Notes: generated by a model not told the origin, from the sequence alone. Positions 9,397-19,725 are shown, counted from the stretch's first letter. The stretch is DNA of 64,000 nucleotides from Magnetococcus sp. PR-3 (GCF_036689865.1 NZ_JBAHUQ010000022.1:42031-106030); one strand, 5' to 3'. Numbers and translations are program-made.

Positions 9397-11106
9397 GTGG
9401 CACGTCGCGCAAAAATTGTAGCAACCCTGGGCCCGGCCTGTTCTGAGGTAGAGCAGATCTCACGTTTGATTGAGTCTGGTCTGGATATGGCCCGTTTAAA
9501 TATGAGCCATGGTGATCACAAGGCCCATTTGCAATTGATCAAAAATGTACGGGAGGCCTCCCGTCTTGTAGGTCGTGAAGTGGCTCTGCTATGTGACCTC
9601 CAAGGTCCAAAAATTCGTGTGGGTAAGTTGGATGAACCCCTGAAATTGGAAAAAGGGCAGCAGTGGGCCATTATTCCCGAAGGTAGCGAGCCACCAAGCG
9701 TTGAGTATGATGGTGTTATTCCGTGTACCTATGCAGGCTTGGCCAAGGATGCCGTGCCAGGCTGTCGGGTGTTGTTTGATGATGGCTACCTACAAGCACG
9801 TGCTGTGGGTACGGAAGAGGGGGCTTTGATCGTTAATGTCGAGCATGGCGGTCTGCTGAAATCCAATAAAGGCATTAACCTTCCAGATGCCAGCGTTTCA
9901 GCACCAAGTTTAACCACCAAAGATCAACAAGATCTCTTCTTTGGTGTTAAGCATGATGTCGACTATATCGCTTTGTCCTTTGTGCGCAGTGCCAAGTGTA
10001 TTTTAAACGTTAAATATATGCTCCATCGGCGCAAGATCTATAAGCCGATTATTGCCAAAATAGAACGGCCAGAAGCGATCCGTAACATCGATGAAATTAT
10101 TGAGGTTGTAGACGGTATTATGATTGCCCGTGGAGATATGGCGGTGGAAATTGGTAACCACCGGGTCCCCTCTGTGCAACGGCAGATCATTCACAAATGC
10201 CGGGTTAAAGGCAAGCCAGTGATTACAGCCACACAAATGCTGGAGTCCATGATCCAAAACCCCTCCCCAACACGCGCAGAGGCTTCTGATGTAGCCAATG
10301 CCATTTGGGATGGTACCGATGCGGTGATGTTATCGGGTGAGACCTCGGTGGGTAGTGATCCTGTCAATGCCATCAATACCATGGGTCGGATTGTTGAAGA
10401 GGCTGAACGGAACCCCCGGGGTGCGCGGATTGAGGCGGAGTCTCACAGTATTAACAGTGCATCGATGATGGCGGCTGCTCGGGTTGCTGAGCAAGTTGAG
10501 GCACGATGGATCATTGCCATGACGGTGACGGGTAGTTCGGCACTGGCTTTGGCACGCTTCCGCCCTGATATCCCTGTCTTAGGGGCAGCCCGGACCATGG
10601 GGGGCGTGCGTCGGATGAGTCTCTATTGGGGTATTACACCCCGACTGTTTAACTACACCATTGAAGAGCGGGAAGATATTGAAGTTGAGGTGGTGCAGTG
10701 GATGCGTGAAAACAGTATGCTACAGGTGGGGGAAAAGATTGTTGTGGTAAGAGGTGGTGGCCAGCTGGTTAACCACAGTACATCAAGTTCCATCCGTGTA
10801 GAGCTTGTTCACGATACCCGTAATTTTGAAGAGGGTGTTGCGCAAATCACGGAAGAGTCTGTGGCTGGTAAAGGCATTATTACGCTGGATGCTGCAAGGT
10901 GCGTGGCATGTGGAAACTGTGTCAATATATGCCCTTATGGTATTTGGGAGGCCCCCGTAAGCCATACCCGGAGTGTGAGCATTAACCGTGATAAGGTTGA
11001 TCACTGCAGCTTGGATCAGGAGTGTGTACGTGTCTGTTCTGGCAACGCCATCTCCATCTCTGATGCTAAAGATATGCACACCTTTGTGGAAAATGAGGAA
11101 CTGTAA
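9397..11106 (+). CDS. pyk: Pyruvate kinase with C-terminal ferredoxin-like Fe-S domain
   Basis: 569 residues, about 90 longer than a normal pyruvate kinase. Residues 1 to about 475 carry the whole kinase: KIVATLGPA, MARLNMSHG (substrate and K+ site), DLQGPKIRVG, IIAKIERPEA (catalytic Lys), GIMIARGDMAVE, TATQMLESM, DAVMLSGETSVG and a C-terminal domain ending near IRVELV. It makes pyruvate and ATP from phosphoenolpyruvate. Then, in the same frame with no stop, comes a bacterial-ferredoxin-like module: C502-x2-C505-x2-C508-x3-C512-P, and C537-x2-D540-x2-C543-x3-C547, where Asp stands for the second Cys. The GTG start has a GGGAGG site. It is a single-gene unit with its own terminator. Redox control of glycolytic flux, or electron transfer linked to pyruvate oxidation, is inference. 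Confidence 0.95.
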   Translation: MARRAKIVATLGPACSEVEQISRLIESGLDMARLNMSHGDHKAHLQLIKNVREASRLVGREVALLCDLQGPKIRVGKLDEPLKLEKGQQWAIIPEGSEPPSVEYDGVIPCTYAGLAKDAVPGCRVLFDDGYLQARAVGTEEGALIVNVEHGGLLKSNKGINLPDASVSAPSLTTKDQQDLFFGVKHDVDYIALSFVRSAKCILNVKYMLHRRKIYKPIIAKIERPEAIRNIDEIIEVVDGIMIARGDMAVEIGNHRVPSVQRQIIHKCRVKGKPVITATQMLESMIQNPSPTRAEASDVANAIWDGTDAVMLSGETSVGSDPVNAINTMGRIVEEAERNPRGARIEAESHSINSASMMAAARVAEQVEARWIIAMTVTGSSALALARFRPDIPVLGAARTMGGVRRMSLYWGITPRLFNYTIEEREDIEVEVVQWMRENSMLQVGEKIVVVRGGGQLVNHSTSSSIRVELVHDTRNFEEGVAQITEESVAGKGIITLDAARCVACGNCVNICPYGIWEAPVSHTRSVSINRDKVDHCSLDQECVRVCSGNAISISDAKDMHTFVENEEL

Positions 11107-11133
11107 CAGAGAGAACGAACGCTTCATGATTGG

Positions 11134-11172
11134 AAAACGCGCTGAAGGATGGTATCTTCGGCGCGTTTTTTT
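11134..11172 (+). terminator. Rho-independent terminator after pyk
   Basis: Long stem AAAACGCGC(T)GAAG paired with CTTC(G)GCGCGTTTT around an 8-base loop, followed directly by a T run. It ends the pyk transcript before rsmD. Confidence 0.9.
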
Positions 11173-11242
11173 TGGCGTAATACAGCCTTTTCTTGTGTCT
11201 AAACCTGCAGGAGGCTTTCATGCATGATGATCGGAAAGCAGG

Positions 11243-11824
11243 ATGTTAAAACTGACAGGTGGACAGTGGCGTGGACGGTCTTTGGAAACCCCCAAAGATC
11301 GTAAAGTACGTCCTACAGCTGTGATGGCCCGCGAAGCGCTCTTTAACATTCTTCAGCAGGATGTGGTGGGCTGTCACTGGTTGGATCTCTATGCCGGTAG
11401 TGGGGTCATGGCTCTTGAGGCGTTATCACGGGGGGCAGAGTCTGCGGTGTTGGTCGAAAAAGCACCTGCCTCGGTGGATTTGATCCGCCGTAATATCCAA
11501 AAGGTTAGCGCCGATCATCAAACCTTTCTCCATAGGGGGGAGGCAGATCGGGCCAGTAGTTTTGAGACGTTGGATAAAAAAGTACAGAAACGCTTTCAAG
11601 CAGCGTGGCGTCCCGATATGATCTTTATGGACCCACCTTATGGTAAAGATTTGGTTTCACGCACCTTGGGCGTGTTGAGCCACTGGGGTATTCTGGACCA
11701 TGACAGATTGTTAATTATCGCTGAACATGAGCCTGAAGCCGAAATTAAGTTGGATCAGGGCCCTTGGCATATCCGGCAACAACGCCGCTATGGCCAATCT
11801 ATGCTCACCTTTCTGGGTAGCTAA
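11243..11824 (+). CDS. rsmD: 16S rRNA (guanine966-N2)-methyltransferase RsmD
   Basis: 193-residue SAM-dependent methyltransferase that modifies G966 of 16S rRNA in the 30S subunit. Family hallmarks are the N-terminal GGQWRGRSLETP, RPTAVMAREALFNIL, the SAM-binding LDLYAGSGVMALEALSRG, the acidic VEK strand end, and the catalytic MDPPYG (DPPY) motif. It heads the run with coaD, a pairing common in bacteria. Start ATG at 11243; the site before it is weak. Confidence 0.95.
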   Translation: MLKLTGGQWRGRSLETPKDRKVRPTAVMAREALFNILQQDVVGCHWLDLYAGSGVMALEALSRGAESAVLVEKAPASVDLIRRNIQKVSADHQTFLHRGEADRASSFETLDKKVQKRFQAAWRPDMIFMDPPYGKDLVSRTLGVLSHWGILDHDRLLIIAEHEPEAEIKLDQGPWHIRQQRRYGQSMLTFLGS

Positions 11825-11848
11825 CATTTAGTGATTGAAGGCAATCTG

Positions 11849-12340
11849 ATGAGCCAGTCTCGTACAGCCATTTATCCAGGTACATTTGATCCGGTTACCC
11901 TGGGGCATGTTGATATTATCCGACGGGCCAGTAAGTTGTTTGACCAGTTGGTTGTTGGTGTAGCTGTTAATATTCGTAAACGTCCCATGTTTGATGTCAG
12001 TGAGCGGGTCTCTCTGCTTGAACAGACGCTGCAAGAGTTCCCTAATGTGTCGGTGTTGCCTATGGATGGTCTATTGGTACGCTCAGCGCGTGAAGTCGGG
12101 GCTTGTGCGATCGTACGGGGCTTGCGTGTGGTGACGGATTTTGATTATGAGTTTCAAATGGGCACGATGAATCGTAAATTGGCTCCAGACATCGAAACGG
12201 TTTTATTAATGGCCGATGATGTGAATACCTTCCTCTCTTCCAGTATGGTCAAAGAGGTGGCCATTATGGGGGGGGATGTGACCCCTTTTGTACCCTCCGT
12301 GGTTATGCAGCCTCTGCGTGAGGCGCTTAAACGGCATTAG
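11849..12340 (+). CDS. coaD: Phosphopantetheine adenylyltransferase
   Basis: 163-residue enzyme that makes dephospho-CoA from 4'-phosphopantetheine and ATP. It shows YPGTFDPVTLGH (the T/HxGH nucleotidyltransferase site), IVRGLRVVTDFDYEFQM and the C-terminal FLSSSMVKEVA segment. An upstream in-frame GTG at 11831 exists, but the ATG at 11849 has GAAGG seven bases before it and gives the usual short N-terminus, so I use it. It follows rsmD by 24 bases. Confidence 0.96.
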   Translation: MSQSRTAIYPGTFDPVTLGHVDIIRRASKLFDQLVVGVAVNIRKRPMFDVSERVSLLEQTLQEFPNVSVLPMDGLLVRSAREVGACAIVRGLRVVTDFDYEFQMGTMNRKLAPDIETVLLMADDVNTFLSSSMVKEVAIMGGDVTPFVPSVVMQPLREALKRH

Positions 12341-12382
12341 AATAAAGGCTTAGGCCTTCTTTGGAAAAACTGAGGACAACTG

Positions 12383-13696
12383 TTGAAGCATCTCTACATT
12401 AAAACCTTTGGCTGTCAAATGAACAGCTATGACTCTGGCCGTATGGCGGATTTGCTGGCTGAAAGTCATGCCTTTAAAAGTACGGATGATCCTGAAAAAG
12501 CGGATTTAATCATTCTAAACACCTGCCATATCCGGGAGAAGGCAGAGGATAAGCTCTTCTCTGAGCTGGGACGTTTACGGCCATTGGCCGAAAAGGGTAC
12601 CATCCTGGCTGTTGGGGGCTGTGTGGGGCAGGCGGAAGGTCGAACCATCTTTAGCCGGGCTCCTTATGTTCGCATGATTTTTGGGCCGCAGAATTATCAT
12701 AAACTCCCCCAGATGATGCAGCGCGCTCTGGATGGGGAGACACGGGTTATTGCCGACGATATTCCCTCAGTCGATAAGTTTGATAATCTTCCTGAGGTAC
12801 GTTCTGAAGGTGTGATGGGGCAGGTAACAGTGCAGGAGGGGTGCGACAAGTTTTGTGCCTTCTGTGTGGTGCCCTATACCCGAGGACGGGAGTGGAGCCG
12901 CCCTGTAGAGGCTATTCTTGAAGAGACCGAATCTCTGGCCCGTCAGGGGGTGCGAGAGGTCATGTTGTTGGGGCAAAATGTCAATGCCTATGCGGGCTCT
13001 GACCGTGACGGGGTTGAGCATGACTTGGCCTTGTTAATTCGCCGGGTGGCTGAAGTTGAGGGGATCGAGCGTATCCGTTTTGTGACCTCACATCCGGTGG
13101 ACATGAATGACGATCTGGTTGAGGTGTTTGGTGAGATTGATGAATTGGCCCCTTATCTACATTTGCCGATTCAAAGTGGCTCAGATGCGATCTTAGAGGC
13201 CATGGATCGTGGTCATAACGTTGAAGAGTACTGTGCATGGGTCGATAAAATCCGTGCTGTTCGCCCAGATGTCGCGTTGGCTTCTGATTTTATTGTCGGT
13301 TTTCCCGGTGAAACAGAAGAGGATTTTCAAGCCACGCTGGATCTGATCACCCGCCTGGGTTTTGATCATGCCTACTCGTTTAAATACTCCTCCCGTCCGG
13401 GTACACCTGCGGCGGATTTGCCGGATCAAATTGAGGAAGCCGAAAAGAGTCATCGCCTGGAGCGTCTGCAAAGTCTCCTGAATGCGCAGCAGCTTAAGCG
13501 TAATCAGGCGCGTATTGGTGAAGTTGAATCGGTGTTGGTCGAAGGTCTGGCCAAAAAGGGCGATGGTGTTCTCTCTGGTCGTTCCGGTACGTTGCGTAAG
13601 GTTAATTTTCCGGGCTCCACCGAGTTGATCGGCCAGTTTGTTGATGTTGAGATTGAAGAGGGTCTGCCCAACAGTCTAAAAGGGCGGTTGGTGTAG
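12383..13696 (+). CDS. miaB: tRNA-i6A37 methylthiotransferase MiaB
   Basis: 437-residue radical-SAM enzyme that adds the 2-methylthio group to isopentenyl-adenosine 37 of tRNAs. The N-terminal UPF0004 domain has cysteines in TFGCQMN, NTCHIREKAE and VGGCVGQ (auxiliary cluster). The radical-SAM motif is GCDKFCAFCVVPYTRG (CxxxCxxC) near residue 155, with a C-terminal TRAM domain. TTG start at 12383 with TGAGGA six bases before. It begins the miaB-phoH-ybeY-lnt series known from proteobacteria. Confidence 0.97.
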   Translation: MKHLYIKTFGCQMNSYDSGRMADLLAESHAFKSTDDPEKADLIILNTCHIREKAEDKLFSELGRLRPLAEKGTILAVGGCVGQAEGRTIFSRAPYVRMIFGPQNYHKLPQMMQRALDGETRVIADDIPSVDKFDNLPEVRSEGVMGQVTVQEGCDKFCAFCVVPYTRGREWSRPVEAILEETESLARQGVREVMLLGQNVNAYAGSDRDGVEHDLALLIRRVAEVEGIERIRFVTSHPVDMNDDLVEVFGEIDELAPYLHLPIQSGSDAILEAMDRGHNVEEYCAWVDKIRAVRPDVALASDFIVGFPGETEEDFQATLDLITRLGFDHAYSFKYSSRPGTPAADLPDQIEEAEKSHRLERLQSLLNAQQLKRNQARIGEVESVLVEGLAKKGDGVLSGRSGTLRKVNFPGSTELIGQFVDVEIEEGLPNSLKGRLV

Positions 13697-13735
13697 CTCT
13701 GTTTTCCTTTGGTTTAAGCCTAGTACGAGGTGTTC

Positions 13736-14704
13736 ATGTCCAAAACCACCCATGTGGATCATCTCTCTTTTCCTGATAATGAGCATGCTATGGCTCTGTT
13801 TGGGGATGGCGATACACACCTTCGGCTTATTGAGCAGAGGTTGGAAATTACCATCCTGCCCAGGGGCAATGAGCTGCTGCTTAAAGGGCGTAAACGCTCT
13901 TTAAAGCAGGCTGTTGGCTTGCTTAAGGCGCTTTATGAAAAACTGTTGGCTGGTGAAGAGGTTGATATGACACGGGTGGAAGATGGCATTCGTGCTGTCT
14001 TGGAAGATGAGCATATTGAGCCATTGTATGATGGTGATCGTGCCATTAAAACGCCTCGTGTCAGCATCTACCCCCGGACCAACCGCCAAGCGCGTTATGT
14101 GGATGCCATGCGGGCGCATGATATGACCTTTGCCGTGGGCCCTGCAGGAACGGGTAAAACCTTTTTGGCTGTGGCTGCTGCGGTTGAAGCTTGGCAAGAG
14201 CAGTTGGTTAAACGCATTATCCTGACCCGCCCCGCGGTAGAGGCTGGCGAGAACCTGGGTTTTTTACCGGGTGATCTGCAAGCCAAAATTGATCCTTATC
14301 TGCGACCTCTCTACGATGCGCTGTATGCCATGATCGGATCAGAAAAAGTTGAAAAAATGATTGCGGGTGGTGAGTTGGAAATTGCCCCACTGGCGTACAT
14401 GCGGGGGCGAACACTCAGTGAAGCCTTTATTATTTTGGATGAAGCGCAGAACACGACGAATGAGCAGATGAAAATGTTTTTAACCCGCCTGGGCGAAAGT
14501 GCCCGTATGGTGGTGGCAGGGGATATTACCCAAATTGATTTACCCCGCGGGCAGAGTTCAGGGTTGGTGCAGGCTTTGAAGGTAGTTAAAGGTGTGGAAG
14601 GGGTTCATTTTGCACGCTTTACCGCCCGAGATGTAGTAAGGAATGAACTGGTTGAACGTATTGTGCGGGCTTATGATGAGCACGCACCACGACCTGTTGA
14701 ATAA
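13736..14704 (+). CDS. ybeZ: PhoH-family ATPase (YbeZ)
   Basis: 322-residue PhoH-like P-loop ATPase. An N-terminal KH-like part (about 1-100) precedes the ATPase: FAVGPAGTGKTFLA (Walker A), ILTRPAVEAGENLGFLPGD, FIILDEAQNTT (Walker B) and VVAGDITQIDLPRG. YbeZ acts with the RNase YbeY, whose gene is two down, in rRNA and ribosome quality work. A GTG at 13730 lies inside the GAGG ribosome site, so the ATG at 13736 is the better start. Confidence 0.95.
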   Translation: MSKTTHVDHLSFPDNEHAMALFGDGDTHLRLIEQRLEITILPRGNELLLKGRKRSLKQAVGLLKALYEKLLAGEEVDMTRVEDGIRAVLEDEHIEPLYDGDRAIKTPRVSIYPRTNRQARYVDAMRAHDMTFAVGPAGTGKTFLAVAAAVEAWQEQLVKRIILTRPAVEAGENLGFLPGDLQAKIDPYLRPLYDALYAMIGSEKVEKMIAGGELEIAPLAYMRGRTLSEAFIILDEAQNTTNEQMKMFLTRLGESARMVVAGDITQIDLPRGQSSGLVQALKVVKGVEGVHFARFTARDVVRNELVERIVRAYDEHAPRPVE

Positions 14705-14869
14705 GGTAAGGTGAGGGCTGCAATTTAAGAATTCGCTTGCCCAAGGTGGGGAATGGGAGTAAACAGTGAGTTATGCGCCCCTTTCCATGGCAGTACATAA
14801 GTACTTGCTAAAACGGCTACCGATTCCCACACGAGATCTCATAAGATCGCGGTTGGGAGCAGGGACATA

Positions 14870-17446
14870 TTGAGCCTTATGGCTGAAGATACACACAAAC
14901 CTAGTCCTCAGGATCAGGCAGTTGATGATCGGCTGAGTATCTCTTTGAGTCTGCGCCCAGAACAGAAGGAGCAAAAACCCTTCTATAAACGGGCTTTAAT
15001 CGGTCTACGGGAGAGTTGGGCCTGGAGTTGGGGGGGCTTTGCGCTTTTGGTAGGGCTTTTGGCAACCATCTACTCTCCCAACGCGTGGCATATGCCCCAT
15101 GTGTTAGAGGTTGGGGAGGTCGCCACCCGTAATATCAAAGCTGAACGGGATATCTTGGTTGAAGATCGCTCAGCAACCGAACAGCGTCGTTTAAAGGCGG
15201 TCTCAGCGGTACCCCCGGTTTTTGACTGGGATGCCAACATGGTGCTCAGCCTGAGTGGTGGCATTACAGATCGTCTGGTAGAGCTGCATGGTGCCATGCA
15301 CGAACTGGCACGTTCTGGTGCCTTGCCTAACCAAAAAGAGCTTGAGTATCAATGGGCTGAGCGCTATACCTTGCCCACACCCATCCTGCAAGAGCTTCTC
15401 AGAATTAGTGGTTTGACACAGGCCCTGCTGGTGGCACGTACCCAGGCGGACAAGCCGCCGCTACCCCCGACAATTGAGACGCCGGATCAGGTGGATGAAG
15501 GTGAGCGTGCCGCCCATGCTTTGGTACAAGCAACCAAAACTTCCCCCATGGCTCTGTTTGCTCAGCCTAAAGGTTTAAACCCTGGGTTTGAGCATCTCCA
15601 AGCCCGCATACAGACTTGGCTGAAATCCCACACCCATCACTGGGTGGTTGCGGATGCGTCGACCCAAACGCGTGTACAGCGTAAACCCATTACCTTACAC
15701 CCGCTGGAAAACCCCAAAGAGTTCCGACTGACCATTCCAGACCGGGTTGTGACCCTGGAACAGCTGGCTGTGCTCATTCGGGACAGTTCAACCCGCCATC
15801 TTTCTGATCTGGACCCCGCTTTACGCATGTGGATTGTGGAGCAGATTCAAGAGTACCTGCGCCCCAATTTAACCTACAACAGTGCGGAAACCCGACAGCG
15901 TCAACTGCAAGCTGAAGAGGATGTTGACCAGGTCTTTTTACGGGTACGCCGAGGTCAGATGGTGGTTCGGGAAGGGGAAGTTGTTAGTGAAAATACCCAG
16001 CTAAAGCTCACGGCCCTTAATAAAGGGGACCTGAATGAGGTGAAGTGGATTCGTATTGCAGGGCTGTGCATGACGGTGGCTCTGTTCCTCTACATCGGTC
16101 GTCTGTTTCTACTGCGTACAGCAGCAGCTTTTCCAAGAGATCGTTTGACCTTGGAAATTTTGGGAACCTTGCTGGTGGTCAGCGCGTCGCTTAGCGCCTT
16201 TACCTTTGCATTGGGTAAAGGCATGGCTGGGGTGTTCCAGTGGCCTGCCCAGAGTGTGTTTTATCTGCCGCCTGTCGCGATGGGCTCTGCTTTGGCCTCC
16301 TTGATCATTGGGGCTCGGGTCTCTCTACCCGGTGGTACCATGGTTGTTGGTACGGTGCTCTCTTTCCTGACCTCACAGTTGGCAGGTGGTGGTTTGCCAC
16401 TCTTTGTCTATTACATGATTGGTTCTCTGGTCGGGGGCTTGTCATTAAGAACCTGCCGCCAACGTTTTGATGTGTTACGCAGCGGCTTAGCCGTTGGGAT
16501 TGCTCAAATTTTGGTGGTACCTGCTGTTGAGCTACTTATGGGGAATGCACCCTCGGTAGACTGGACTGTTTATATGGTCATGGCGTTGGTCAGTGGCCTG
16601 CTCTCCGGGTTGTTCGCTTTGGCGTTGATCCCGTTGATGGAGTCTCTATTCAACATCACCACCGATTCTCGCCTTATGGAGTTGGCTGCGGGGGATCACC
16701 CCTTGCTCAGAGAACTCTCCATGCGTTCTCCGGGTACCTATCATCACTCCGTTATGATGGGGAACCTTGCGGAGGAAGCCGCTGAGAAAATTGGTGCCAA
16801 TCCGCTGTTGGCTCGGGTTATGGCCCTCTATCATGATATCGGTAAAATGGCCAAGCCAGCCTATTTTGTTGAGAACCAGTCCGGAGCCAACCGGCATGAT
16901 CAGCTCTCTCCAAGCATGTCGGCCAAAATTATTATGTCTCACGTTAAGGCCGGCATTGCCATGGCCCGTCAGTTTAAGCTGGGTGAGCCCATTGAGGAGG
17001 CCATTCGTACCCATCAAGGAACCTCTTTGTTGCAGTTCTTCTACAACAAAGCCTTGAATGAGGCTGCCAAGCGTGGTGAAACGGTGGATGATGCCGATTA
17101 CCGCTACCCTGGGCCCATACCTCAAACCCGAGAGGCGGGTATTCTGATGTTGGCCGATTCGGTCGAAGCGGCCACCCGTTCTTTGAAGGATCCTGCGCCA
17201 GCTCAGATCCAAGCCATGGTCCGGCGTATTATTAATAATAAAATTCGTGATGGTCAGTTGGATGATTGTAAGTTGACCATGCGTGAACTGGCTGTGATTG
17301 AAGAGGCCTTCTTAAGGGTGTTGACCTTAGGCTTTTACCATCGTCGTATTGCTTACCCTGAAATACGCAAACCACCCAGAGAGGGGGCCGCTAATGTGCC
17401 AAGTCTTGGTGCAGTCGCCGCATCCAGCATGGCCAAGTCTGGATGA
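14870..17446 (+). CDS. 7TM-HD family phosphodiesterase, PgpH-like
   Basis: 858 residues with the PgpH/YqfF design: one TM near 45-65, a long extracytoplasmic 7TMR-HDED domain (about 70-390), seven TM helices (about 395-590), and a cytoplasmic HD domain. HD signature segments match Pgp[61 protein letters not shown] and GQLDDCKLT. PgpH of Firmicutes breaks down cyclic di-AMP; the usual HHGT is HQGT here, changing one likely metal ligand. TTG at 14870 (GGGAG upstream) or ATG at 14879 may be the start. It lies between phoH and ybeY, as in Bacillus. The substrate here is inferred. Confidence 0.9.
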   Translation: MSLMAEDTHKPSPQDQAVDDRLSISLSLRPEQKEQKPFYKRALIGLRESWAWSWGGFALLVGLLATIYSPNAWHMPHVLEVGEVATRNIKAERDILVEDRSATEQRRLKAVSAVPPVFDWDANMVLSLSGGITDRLVELHGAMHELARSGALPNQKELEYQWAERYTLPTPILQELLRISGLTQALLVARTQADKPPLPPTIETPDQVDEGERAAHALVQATKTSPMALFAQPKGLNPGFEHLQARIQTWLKSHTHHWVVADASTQTRVQRKPITLHPLENPKEFRLTIPDRVVTLEQLAVLIRDSSTRHLSDLDPALRMWIVEQIQEYLRPNLTYNSAETRQRQLQAEEDVDQVFLRVRRGQMVVREGEVVSENTQLKLTALNKGDLNEVKWIRIAGLCMTVALFLYIGRLFLLRTAAAFPRDRLTLEILGTLLVVSASLSAFTFALGKGMAGVFQWPAQSVFYLPPVAMGSALASLIIGARVSLPGGTMVVGTVLSFLTSQLAGGGLPLFVYYMIGSLVGGLSLRTCRQRFDVLRSGLAVGIAQILVVPAVELLMGNAPSVDWTVYMVMALVSGLLSGLFALALIPLMESLFNITTDSRLMELAAGDHPLLRELSMRSPGTYHHSVMMGNLAEEAAEKIGANPLLARVMALYHDIGKMAKPAYFVENQSGANRHDQLSPSMSAKIIMSHVKAGIAMARQFKLGEPIEEAIRTHQGTSLLQFFYNKALNEAAKRGETVDDADYRYPGPIPQTREAGILMLADSVEAATRSLKDPAPAQIQAMVRRIINNKIRDGQLDDCKLTMRELAVIEEAFLRVLTLGFYHRRIAYPEIRKPPREGAANVPSLGAVAASSMAKSG

Positions 17447-17897
17447 ACGGATCCAGCAGGTGGTTGAGGCCACCCTGGAGGCCGAGTCTCTCTTGGCGGA
17501 TTCCCCTGCCTATGGCTGGCAGATGGATGATCTGGAGGTGAGTGTCCTGCTCACGGACGATGCCGAAGTGCAAGCCTTAAACGCTGAATATCGGGGGAAG
17601 GATAAGCCCACCAATATTCTCTCTTTTGCCATGGAAGAGGATGAGGAAGAGCCTTTTCCTTTGATGGAGGGGGAGCCTCGTGCGTTGGGGGATCTTATTT
17701 TGGCTTACGAAACGGTTGCCCGTGAAGCTGAAGAGCAGGATAAAGCATTTGCCCAACATCTGGCGCACCTGTTGGTTCATGGAACGTTACATCTGATCGG
17801 TTATGATCATGAACGTTCTGATGCTGAAGCCGATCAACAGGAAGCACGGGAAGTGACCATTTTAGCCCAGTTAGGTCTTGCCAATCCCTATGCTTGA
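17394..17897 (+). CDS. ybeY: Endoribonuclease YbeY (rRNA maturation)
   Basis: 167-residue zinc-dependent RNase that matures the 16S rRNA 3' end and takes part in 70S quality control. The motif [12 protein letters not shown] (HxxxHxxxxxH) near the C-terminus binds zinc; NILSFAME is the other conserved stretch. The start ATG at 17394 has GAGAGGGGG six bases upstream and lies inside the end of the 7TM-HD gene (53-base overlap). The end overlaps the start of lnt, so the three genes are tightly coupled. Confidence 0.95.
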   Translation: MCQVLVQSPHPAWPSLDERIQQVVEATLEAESLLADSPAYGWQMDDLEVSVLLTDDAEVQALNAEYRGKDKPTNILSFAMEEDEEEPFPLMEGEPRALGDLILAYETVAREAEEQDKAFAQHLAHLLVHGTLHLIGYDHERSDAEADQQEAREVTILAQLGLANPYA

Positions 17898-19476
17898 CCC
17901 TAAAAAAGATTTATGGATACAGCGTCTTGCAGCAAAACTGCAGGCGCTGTTTTTACATCCAGATGCCTTGTTGGTCATCGGGGCGGCCGGTTTGTCCCGT
18001 CTAGGTTTTCAACCACAAGGTTGGTTTTGGGCCTCAATGGCAGGGTTTGCCTTGTGGTTGGCTGTCTTGCACCGTTGCACGGTGAAACGGGCTTTATGGC
18101 TGGGCTATCTGTTTGGTCTGTTCCACTTTTCCTTAAGCTTTACTTGGCTGATTGAGTCGCTCTCCACCAACAGTGGTGCACCCTGGATCGCCGGTGTACT
18201 TGGGGTGGTGGGGTTGGCTGCGGTTGTTGCCATTTATCCCATGTTGGTGGCTGGTGCCTTGGCTTGGTTGCGTCCAAGGGCGGTTATGCTGCCCATTGTG
18301 GTGGCAACACTGTGGGTGTGTGCTGAGTGGCTGCGGGGTTATCTATTTACCGGATTTCCCTGGAACCAGAGCGGTATGATCTGGATGAACTGGGCAAGCC
18401 TCATTCAAGTAGCGGATCTGGGGGGCATCTACCTGCTCTCATTTTTGGCGCTGTTGATGGCGGGTGTTATCCGGGTGGTGTTTGATCCTACCCTTAGTGC
18501 ACGTCTACGCACCCGCTGGTTGGTTGTTATGAGCGTGGTGCTTACGGCGGGGCACCTTTATGGGGAGGCTCAACTCCAAATATCGGCTGATGAAAAACAG
18601 TACCGCATTGCCTTAGTTCAGGGAGGCGTACCTCAACTGAATAAGTGGGATAAGGCGCGGCATGAGGAGCATCTGGAGCGCTATCTAGATTTAACCATGG
18701 AAGCGGCTGGTCAAGCTGTGGATCTGGTGGTGTGGCCTGAGACTGCGCTGGCCTATTTTTTACAATCCTACCCTGCACGTTGGGATCGTATGGCCAATGT
18801 GCTCCGCACCCTAGAGGTGCCCTTGTTGTTTGGGGTTCCCCATGCGGTGAAGGGCAAGAGTCACCGTTATCGCTATTACAACGCTTTGGCTCTGTTTAAC
18901 CAAAAAGGTGACTGGATAAAGACCTACCATAAGCACCATCTTGTACCCTTTGGAGAATATGTACCGTTACGCGGGTGGTTGCCCGATAGCATCGCTAAAC
19001 TGACGGCGGGTAAAGAGGACTTTTCCATGGGGGTTGGTCCCCAAGCCATTCCGACCTCTTTAGGGGTGTTGGGGCCTTTGGTCTGCTATGAAGTGATTTT
19101 TCCAGCAGAGGTTCGGCAGCTGGCCAACCAGGGGGTCGAGCTGCTGATTAATGCCACCAATGATGCCTGGTTTGGTCACTCTGCCAAGACTCAGCATTTA
19201 CAGATGGCACGTCTAAGGGCCATTGAAAACCGTCTTCCCTTGGTGCGGGTGGCCAATACAGGTATCAGTGCCTCTTTTGATGCCTATGGACGTACCGTTG
19301 GAACCTTACCCTCAAACCAACCTGCTATGGCCATACACACGGTAAACCATGCGCCTAAAGGGGGGAGCTTTTATCGCCGTTGGGGGGCGTGGGAATTATG
19401 GTTTTGGTCGGGGCTGCTGATGTTATCCATCCTGGCGGTACAGTGGGGGCGTTGGCGGCGGTCACACTCTGGATAA
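17890..19476 (+). CDS. lnt: Apolipoprotein N-acyltransferase
   Basis: 528-residue inner-membrane enzyme that adds the third acyl chain to lipoproteins. N-terminal half: several TM helices. C-terminal half: nitrilase-like domain with the Glu of [11 protein letters not shown], the Lys of [16 protein letters not shown] and the Cys of [10 protein letters not shown] as catalytic triad, then [11 protein letters not shown]-terminal TM helix is near 500-520. ATG at 17890 overlaps the ybeY stop by eight bases; a TTG at 17878 is less likely. The corC (ybeX) gene, often between ybeY and lnt, is missing here. Confidence 0.95.
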   Translation: MLDPKKDLWIQRLAAKLQALFLHPDALLVIGAAGLSRLGFQPQGWFWASMAGFALWLAVLHRCTVKRALWLGYLFGLFHFSLSFTWLIESLSTNSGAPWIAGVLGVVGLAAVVAIYPMLVAGALAWLRPRAVMLPIVVATLWVCAEWLRGYLFTGFPWNQSGMIWMNWASLIQVADLGGIYLLSFLALLMAGVIRVVFDPTLSARLRTRWLVVMSVVLTAGHLYGEAQLQISADEKQYRIALVQGGVPQLNKWDKARHEEHLERYLDLTMEAAGQAVDLVVWPETALAYFLQSYPARWDRMANVLRTLEVPLLFGVPHAVKGKSHRYRYYNALALFNQKGDWIKTYHKHHLVPFGEYVPLRGWLPDSIAKLTAGKEDFSMGVGPQAIPTSLGVLGPLVCYEVIFPAEVRQLANQGVELLINATNDAWFGHSAKTQHLQMARLRAIENRLPLVRVANTGISASFDAYGRTVGTLPSNQPAMAIHTVNHAPKGGSFYRRWGAWELWFWSGLLMLSILAVQWGRWRRSHSG

Positions 19477-19725
19477 GGGGGCGTCGTGTGTCTTGAATGT
19501 GTACGTTTATTTACCTGCTGCCTGGTGTTTGCATCTATCGATTTCCGCAAATAAGAGCCTGAACCACGCAAGATAAAGTATCGATCGTTTTTTTGGGGCT
19601 ATCCGTGCTTACAAAGCGGTATTGATCTCTATTTCACCTTTTTGAAACTCAGGCAATATGGTACCTTTCCATGTTTCATCCCAGCGTGGAAGACGCTATA
19701 GAATTCACTGCCATCGGAGGCGTCC

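Noticed and set aside
10840..10920. Frameshift or missed stop joining pyk to a separate ferredoxin gene
   Set aside because: The reading frame runs without interruption across the junction and no ribosome site or start codon is well placed for a separate ferredoxin.
16646..17212. 188-codon minus-strand frame
   Set aside because: It lies entirely inside the HD domain of the 7TM-HD gene; the plus-strand motifs are unmistakable.
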